Shown here: positions 7,342 to 10,313 of the stretch, in pieces
Layout of the letters: each line of letters opens with the position of its first letter
Position numbering within the stretch: position 1 is the first letter of the stretch
Source: Flavobacteriales bacterium
GTDB taxonomy: Bacteria; Bacteroidota; Bacteroidia; Flavobacteriales; JADGDT01
NCBI GenBank assembly: GCA_023145275.1
Contig: JAGLEB010000160.1
Location: 1-10,313, forward strand
Reading direction: 5' to 3'
Length of the DNA: 10,313 nt
Translations under genes and position numbers: made by a program
The notes under the pieces: generated by a model
The model's input: the letters and a program-made list of their open reading frames with translations, nothing else
Told to the model about the DNA's origin: nothing
Databases searched by the model: none

Positions 7342-7349
7342 CAAATGTA
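7342..7349 (-). promoter_or_regulatory. Candidate -7 element upstream of sufS
   Basis: TACATTTG on the minus strand matches the Bacteroidota -7 consensus TAnnTTTG exactly. There is no perfect -33 TTTG; the best is TTTC 22 bases upstream. Transcription would start near 7336, giving a leader of about 20 bases to the ATG at 7316. Confidence 0.42.
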
Positions 7350-7478
7350 ACCGTATTTTAAAGAATAGTTAGAAACGTAAAGTATTATTTTTTTTCACCT
7401 GAAAGTTATAGAAAGCAAAACTATTCTACCTTGCAATCTCTTGAAGTCTTAACATTAATGGAATCTTTAAATTTTTCA

Positions 7479-7516
7479 GTTCTACACCACTGATAGCTAT
7501 CGGGGGGGTGTAGAAC
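7479..7516. repeat. Stem-loop with a nested GATAGCTATC palindrome and a G7 run
   Basis: GTTCTACACC (7479-7488) and GGTGTAGAAC (7507-7516) form a perfect 10-bp stem. The 18-base loop contains the palindrome GATAGCTATC (7492-7501) and most of a run of seven G (7502-7508). The hairpin lies about 50 bases past the methyltransferase stop and about 160 bases before sufS. On the minus strand the stem is followed by TGAAAAATTT rather than a T-tract, so it is not a textbook terminator in the direction of the genes. The rest of the 232-bp gap holds only the sufS promoter candidate and short frames without support. It could be a dispersed palindromic repeat, an RNA-processing site or a binding site. Confidence 0.5.
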
Positions 7517-7566
7517 CACCTTTTCTAATTATAAGCTCATCTAGGAGATTGATATTCTATATTCCG

Positions 7567-8229
7567 TTATATTGTGTTTACTGCGCTAGCAACAAACATT
7601 GCAGGTTCTGAGTTTTCTGATTCTTCTATTACCTCAAATTTCTCATTTAAAAATGCTGCTTTACAAATTTTAGGACTGCCAATTTTTTTCATTCTATCTA
7701 AGAGTTCTTCTTTTGTGAAAAAGTTTGCATTTGCAAAAGTTGTGTTTTTATTTTTGTTGATACCAATTGTAGATTTGCTATTTAATACTGCAGCAATGAA
7801 GTGGCCTTGGGGTTTTAGTACACGTTTTATTTCTGAAAATGTTCTAGCTAGATCCACACTAAATTCTAAAGATGTTATGGCAATAATATTATCAATGGAG
7901 TTGTCGGTAAATTTTAAGTTAGTCATACTCATTATCTCAAAACTGCTATTTGGAATATTTTTTTGCTTTGCTATAGCCATCATCTCTTCAGCGATATCTA
8001 TTGCGTGAACTGTGAAACCCTCTTCCGAAAGCCACTTTGTCCAATGTCCTGTTCCTGAACCTAGTTCTAAGATTTTTCGTTGTGAAATTTTATCTAGAAA
8101 TTTCTTAACACAATTTTTCTCTTCTATGTCAATTTGTTTACCAAGAGGACTTTCGTAATAGGCGTCGTATGAGTATGCTTTGAGGTTGAAATTGTATAGA
8201 GATTCCATTTGTTGATTTATCTCAAGCAT
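7567..8229 (-). CDS. Class I SAM-dependent methyltransferase (Methyltransf_11-like)
   Basis: The 220-residue protein has the class I methyltransferase fold signatures. ILELGSGTGHW at 53-63 is the SAM-binding motif I. VHAIDIAEEMM at 74-84 carries the acidic residue (D78) that would hold the SAM ribose. SFEIMSMTNLKFTDNSIDNII at about 96-116 is the adenine-side region, and EIKRVLKPQGHFIAAVL at 133-149 is the post-III strand typical of Methyltransf_11. No signal peptide or membrane segment is seen. The N-terminal YDAYYESPLGKQI recalls the substrate-side helix of small-molecule methyltransferases. The substrate cannot be told. The ATG at 8229 is used here; the ATG at 8208 (213 residues) is equally consistent. 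It is flanked by repeat-like sequences on both sides, has no partner gene, and its promoter is not evident. Confidence 0.88.
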   Translation of the reverse strand: MLEINQQMESLYNFNLKAYSYDAYYESPLGKQIDIEEKNCVKKFLDKISQRKILELGSGTGHWTKWLSEEGFTVHAIDIAEEMMAIAKQKNIPNSSFEIMSMTNLKFTDNSIDNIIAITSLEFSVDLARTFSEIKRVLKPQGHFIAAVLNSKSTIGINKNKNTTFANANFFTKEELLDRMKKIGSPKICKAAFLNEKFEVIEESENSEPAMFVASAVNTI

Positions 8230-8245
8230 GTCGATGTTATTTAGT

Positions 8246-8400
8246 CTAGCGTGTTCTGGTAGGGATAGCAGCGGCAGCTTTGTTTTTGTGTAAATGTAGT
8301 GAAGTTTTTGTTTTAAGAGCGATAGCTCCTTGAAACAAATTATCTGAACATGTTTTCAATAACAAACTATAGCGGATAGCCCGTTTAGCCAGCCTGAAAA
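8246..8400. repeat. Non-coding intergenic repeat-like module
   Basis: This stretch between the atp terminator and the methyltransferase contains words I associate with interspersed intergenic repeats of Bacteroidota: AGCGGATAGCCCG at 8371-8383, GGGATAGCAGCGGCAGC at 8262-8278, and a GAGC-GATA-GCTC hairpin at 8317-8328. Its GC-rich ends contrast with an AT-rich middle. A 61-codon minus-strand frame crosses it (8431-8246), but its ATG lies inside the atp terminator hairpin and its translation (ending AAAAIPTRTR) is of a sort that recurs as spurious annotation in this phylum. I recognise the style from memory and cannot check copy number here. Confidence 0.5.
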
Positions 8401-8406
8401 TAAAAA

Positions 8407-8439
8407 AAATCCGTATAAGCATAGAGCTCATACGGATTT
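8407..8439 (-). terminator. Intrinsic terminator of atpDC
   Basis: AAATCCGTAT (8407-8416) and ATACGGATTT (8430-8439) form a perfect 10-bp stem with a 13-base loop. On the minus strand the 3' arm runs on into a T-tract (ATTTTTTTTA). It lies about 20 bases past the atpC stop and ends the atpDC transcript. Confidence 0.92.
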
Positions 8440-8459
8440 AGCATAGATTGTATTTTTAC

Positions 8460-8741
8460 TTAAGAAGGTAGTATTATCGCCTTATTATCATTCATTTCTA
8501 ACACGCCACCTTTAATTTCTAACGAAAATAGATTTCCATTTGTAGAGATATCGTCACCCTTAGCCTCAAAGTTGGCATTAGTGTTTTCCACCTCAAACGT
8601 AATAACTCCTTTTACAAGAGTTGAAAGAATAGCTGCGTGATTATTCAACATTTGAAATTCGCCATTAGCACCAGGCACTGAAACCGAGTTTACTTCTCCT
8701 TTAAAAAGCACTTTTTCTGGTGAGATTATCTCTAAGTACAT
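8460..8741 (-). CDS. atpC: F1F0 ATP synthase epsilon subunit, short form
   Basis: This is the epsilon subunit of the F1 central stalk, which sits on gamma and contacts the membrane c-ring. The 93 residues cover only the N-terminal beta-sandwich: YLEIISPEKVLFKGEVNSVS at 2-21, then VPGANGEFQMLNNHAAILS at 22-40, the conserved loop equivalent to the GELGI-PGHAPLL region. The chain stops where the C-terminal two-helix domain starts in longer homologues (about 138 residues in E. coli). This short form is usual in Bacteroidota, not a truncation artefact, and a terminator follows directly. The ATG at 8741 has a Shine-Dalgarno-like GGAAG five bases upstream, and it begins 21 bp after atpD, so the two are co-transcribed. 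Confidence 0.95.
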   Translation of the reverse strand: MYLEIISPEKVLFKGEVNSVSVPGANGEFQMLNNHAAILSTLVKGVITFEVENTNANFEAKGDDISTNGNLFSLEIKGGVLEMNDNKAIILPS

Positions 8742-8762
8742 GTTATCTTCCTTTTTTTCTTA

Positions 8763-10271
8763 TTATGCTGTTACGCTTTCAAGCATTTTCTTACCTTTTT
8801 CAATTGCTTCATCGATGTTTCCTACAAGGTTGAAGGCTGATTCAGGATATTGGTCAACTTCTCCATCCATAATCATATTGAAGCCTTTTATAGTATCCTT
8901 GATATCAACGTATACTCCTTTTAAACCAGTAAACTGCTCCGCAACGAAGAAAGGTTGAGATAAGAAACGCTGTACTCTACGAGCGCGGTGTACAACAAGT
9001 TTATCTTCTTCAGACAATTCGTCCATACCTAGAATTGCGATAATATCTTGAAGCTCTTTGTATCGTTGAAGATTCTCTTTTACTTTTGTTGCTGTATCGT
9101 AGTGCTCGTTTCCAAGTACATCTGCATTAAGAATACGCGATGTAGAATCTAGTGGATCTACAGCAGGATAAATACCTAGCTCGGCAATCTTACGCGATAA
9201 TACTGTTGTAGCATCTAAATGGGCAAATGTTGTAGCTGGAGCAGGATCGGTAAGGTCATCCGCAGGAACGTAAACCGCTTGTACAGATGTAATAGATCCT
9301 CTTTTTGTTGAAGAAATACGCTCTTGCATCGCACCCATCTCAGTAGCAAGTGTAGGCTGGTAACCTACCGCTGATGGCATACGTCCAAGAAGTGCAGATA
9401 CTTCTGATCCAGCTTGTGTGAAACGGAAGATGTTGTCGATAAAGAAAAGAATATCTTTTCCTTGTCCATCATCTTCACCATCACGAAAATATTCAGCAAG
9501 AGTAAGTCCTGATAGAGCCACACGTGCACGAGCCCCAGGGGGTTCGTTCATCTGACCGAATACAAAAGTTACTTTTGATTCTTTTAATTCGTTTTTGTCA
9601 ACTAAAGATAGATCCCATCCACCTTCTTCCATAGATTTTTCAAATGCTTCGCCATATTTAATAATACGAGACTCAATCATCTCACGTAGCAAATCATTTC
9701 CTTCTCGCGTACGTTCTCCAACACCCGCAAATACAGATAAACCTCCGTGTCCTTTTGCGATGTTGTTGATCAATTCTTGAATTAATACAGTTTTACCTAC
9801 TCCAGCACCACCGAATAAACCAATTTTTCCTCCTTTAGAATAAGGTTCAATTAGGTCGATTACTTTTATTCCTGTGTATAGTACTTCTGACGATGTAGAT
9901 AAATCTTCAAATCTTGGAGCAGAACGGTGAATTGGCAGTCCATTTTCCTTTGGTAGATTTCCTAGGCCATCAATTGCATCACCTGTTACGTTAAACAGAC
10001 GACCTTTGATGCCTTCGCCGATAGGCATTTTTATAGGCGAACCAGTAGAGATAACCTCATGACCTCTGTTTAGTCCATCAGTGGCGCTCATCGTAATACA
10101 TCTTACTGTATCTTCTCCGATGTGCTGTTGAACTTCTAGTACAATTATACTCCCATCAGCTCTTCTGATCTCTAGAGAGTCCAATATTTTTGGTAGAGAT
10201 GCATCGCTATCAAATTTAACGTCCACTACAGGACCGATAATTTGAGAAACTTTACCGTTATATGTTGACAT
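8763..10271 (-). CDS. atpD: F1F0 ATP synthase beta subunit
   Basis: This is the catalytic beta subunit of F1, which makes ATP from ADP and phosphate on the cytoplasmic face of the inner membrane. The 502 residues are complete. An N-terminal beta-barrel starts GKVSQIIGPVVDVKF (6-20). The P-loop GGAGVGKT is at 154-161. The catalytic glutamate is E186 in GERTRE. The Walker B strand ILFFIDN ends at D279-N280. ALLGRMPSAVGYQPTL at 293-308 and the DELSEED lever motif at 417-423 follow. Between about 200 and 232 there is an insertion of roughly 26 residues relative to the E. coli protein, ahead of VTFVFGQMNEPPG. The ATG at 10271 gives the standard N-terminus. Upstream bases 10272-10313 show no consensus promoter, so the control region is outside the window. 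Genes for the other ATP synthase subunits are not adjacent downstream. Confidence 0.99.
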   Translation of the reverse strand: MSTYNGKVSQIIGPVVDVKFDSDASLPKILDSLEIRRADGSIIVLEVQQHIGEDTVRCITMSATDGLNRGHEVISTGSPIKMPIGEGIKGRLFNVTGDAIDGLGNLPKENGLPIHRSAPRFEDLSTSSEVLYTGIKVIDLIEPYSKGGKIGLFGGAGVGKTVLIQELINNIAKGHGGLSVFAGVGERTREGNDLLREMIESRIIKYGEAFEKSMEEGGWDLSLVDKNELKESKVTFVFGQMNEPPGARARVALSGLTLAEYFRDGEDDGQGKDILFFIDNIFRFTQAGSEVSALLGRMPSAVGYQPTLATEMGAMQERISSTKRGSITSVQAVYVPADDLTDPAPATTFAHLDATTVLSRKIAELGIYPAVDPLDSTSRILNADVLGNEHYDTATKVKENLQRYKELQDIIAILGMDELSEEDKLVVHRARRVQRFLSQPFFVAEQFTGLKGVYVDIKDTIKGFNMIMDGEVDQYPESAFNLVGNIDEAIEKGKKMLESVTA

Positions 10272-10313
10272 TTGTAGTTATCGTTTTGTTAGTTTAACTT
10301 ATATCTTTAATAA

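Noticed and set aside
7479..7516. Intrinsic terminator of the methyltransferase gene
   Set aside because: The stem is perfect, but on the minus strand it is followed by TGAAAAATTT rather than a T-tract, so I list it as an unexplained stem-loop.
7574..8008. A 144-codon plus-strand frame opposite the methyltransferase
   Set aside because: It is the antisense shadow of a gene with clear methyltransferase motifs, and no domain is visible in its own translation. The other plus-strand frames over 98-10271 were rejected for the same reason.
8246..8431. A 61-codon minus-strand frame between atpC and the methyltransferase
   Set aside because: Its ATG lies inside the atp terminator hairpin, it shows no domain, and it runs through a repeat-like non-coding module; its translation looks like the spurious products seen over such repeats.
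1..10313. Mobile element, CRISPR array, prophage or defence system
   Set aside because: There is no transposase, integrase, Cas, nuclease or regularly spaced repeat; every long frame is explained by the metabolic and transport genes listed.

Overview
The window looks like a chromosomal segment of a member of the Bacteroidota, probably an AT-rich and possibly marine Bacteroidales/Marinilabiliales-type organism; the lineage is inferred from gene content, not proven. Indicators are a GT3 (animal/fungal-type) glycogen synthase, a DUF4301 protein, a 93-residue F1 epsilon subunit without a helical C-terminal domain, an F1 beta subunit with an extra segment, TAnnTTTG promoter elements, and an intergenic repeat of a style I associate with this phylum. 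All seven convincing genes lie on the minus strand, so transcription runs from high to low coordinates.

Layout in transcription order. (1) 10271-8460: atpD and atpC, F1-ATPase beta and epsilon, separated by 21 bp and closed by a strong intrinsic terminator at 8407-8439. (2) 8400-8246: a non-coding repeat-like module. (3) 8229-7567: an orphan class I SAM-dependent methyltransferase, followed by an unusual stem-loop with a seven-base G run (7479-7516). (4) 7316-6102: a SufS-type cysteine desulfurase with its own candidate promoter. (5) 5928-2529: a two-gene unit of GT3 glycogen synthase and a DUF4301 protein 22 bp downstream, closed by a 12-bp-stem terminator at 2472-2505. (6) 2476-98: a Bacteroidota-type promoter, a TPP riboswitch and a TonB-dependent outer-membrane receptor, best read as a thiamine-repressed thiamine uptake receptor. 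(7) 1-59: interleaved inverted repeats downstream of the receptor.

No intergenic stretch exceeds about 232 bases. The gap 5929-6101 (173 bp) holds no recognisable terminator or consensus promoter, only AT-rich sequence with a short AATATTAATATT palindrome.

The most interesting points are two. First, the DUF4301 protein carries, in the right order, the motif landmarks of UDP-sugar pyrophosphorylases, and it is encoded directly behind a glycogen synthase of the UDP-glucose-using type; this suggests a sugar-nucleotide-forming or sugar-nucleotide-binding role. Second, the riboswitch-receptor unit is very compact: the upstream operon's terminator overlaps the promoter, and the predicted transcript starts almost at the riboswitch. 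I saw no CRISPR array, rRNA, tRNA, IS element, phage gene or defence system. Apart from DUF4301, the genes are ordinary housekeeping or transport genes.
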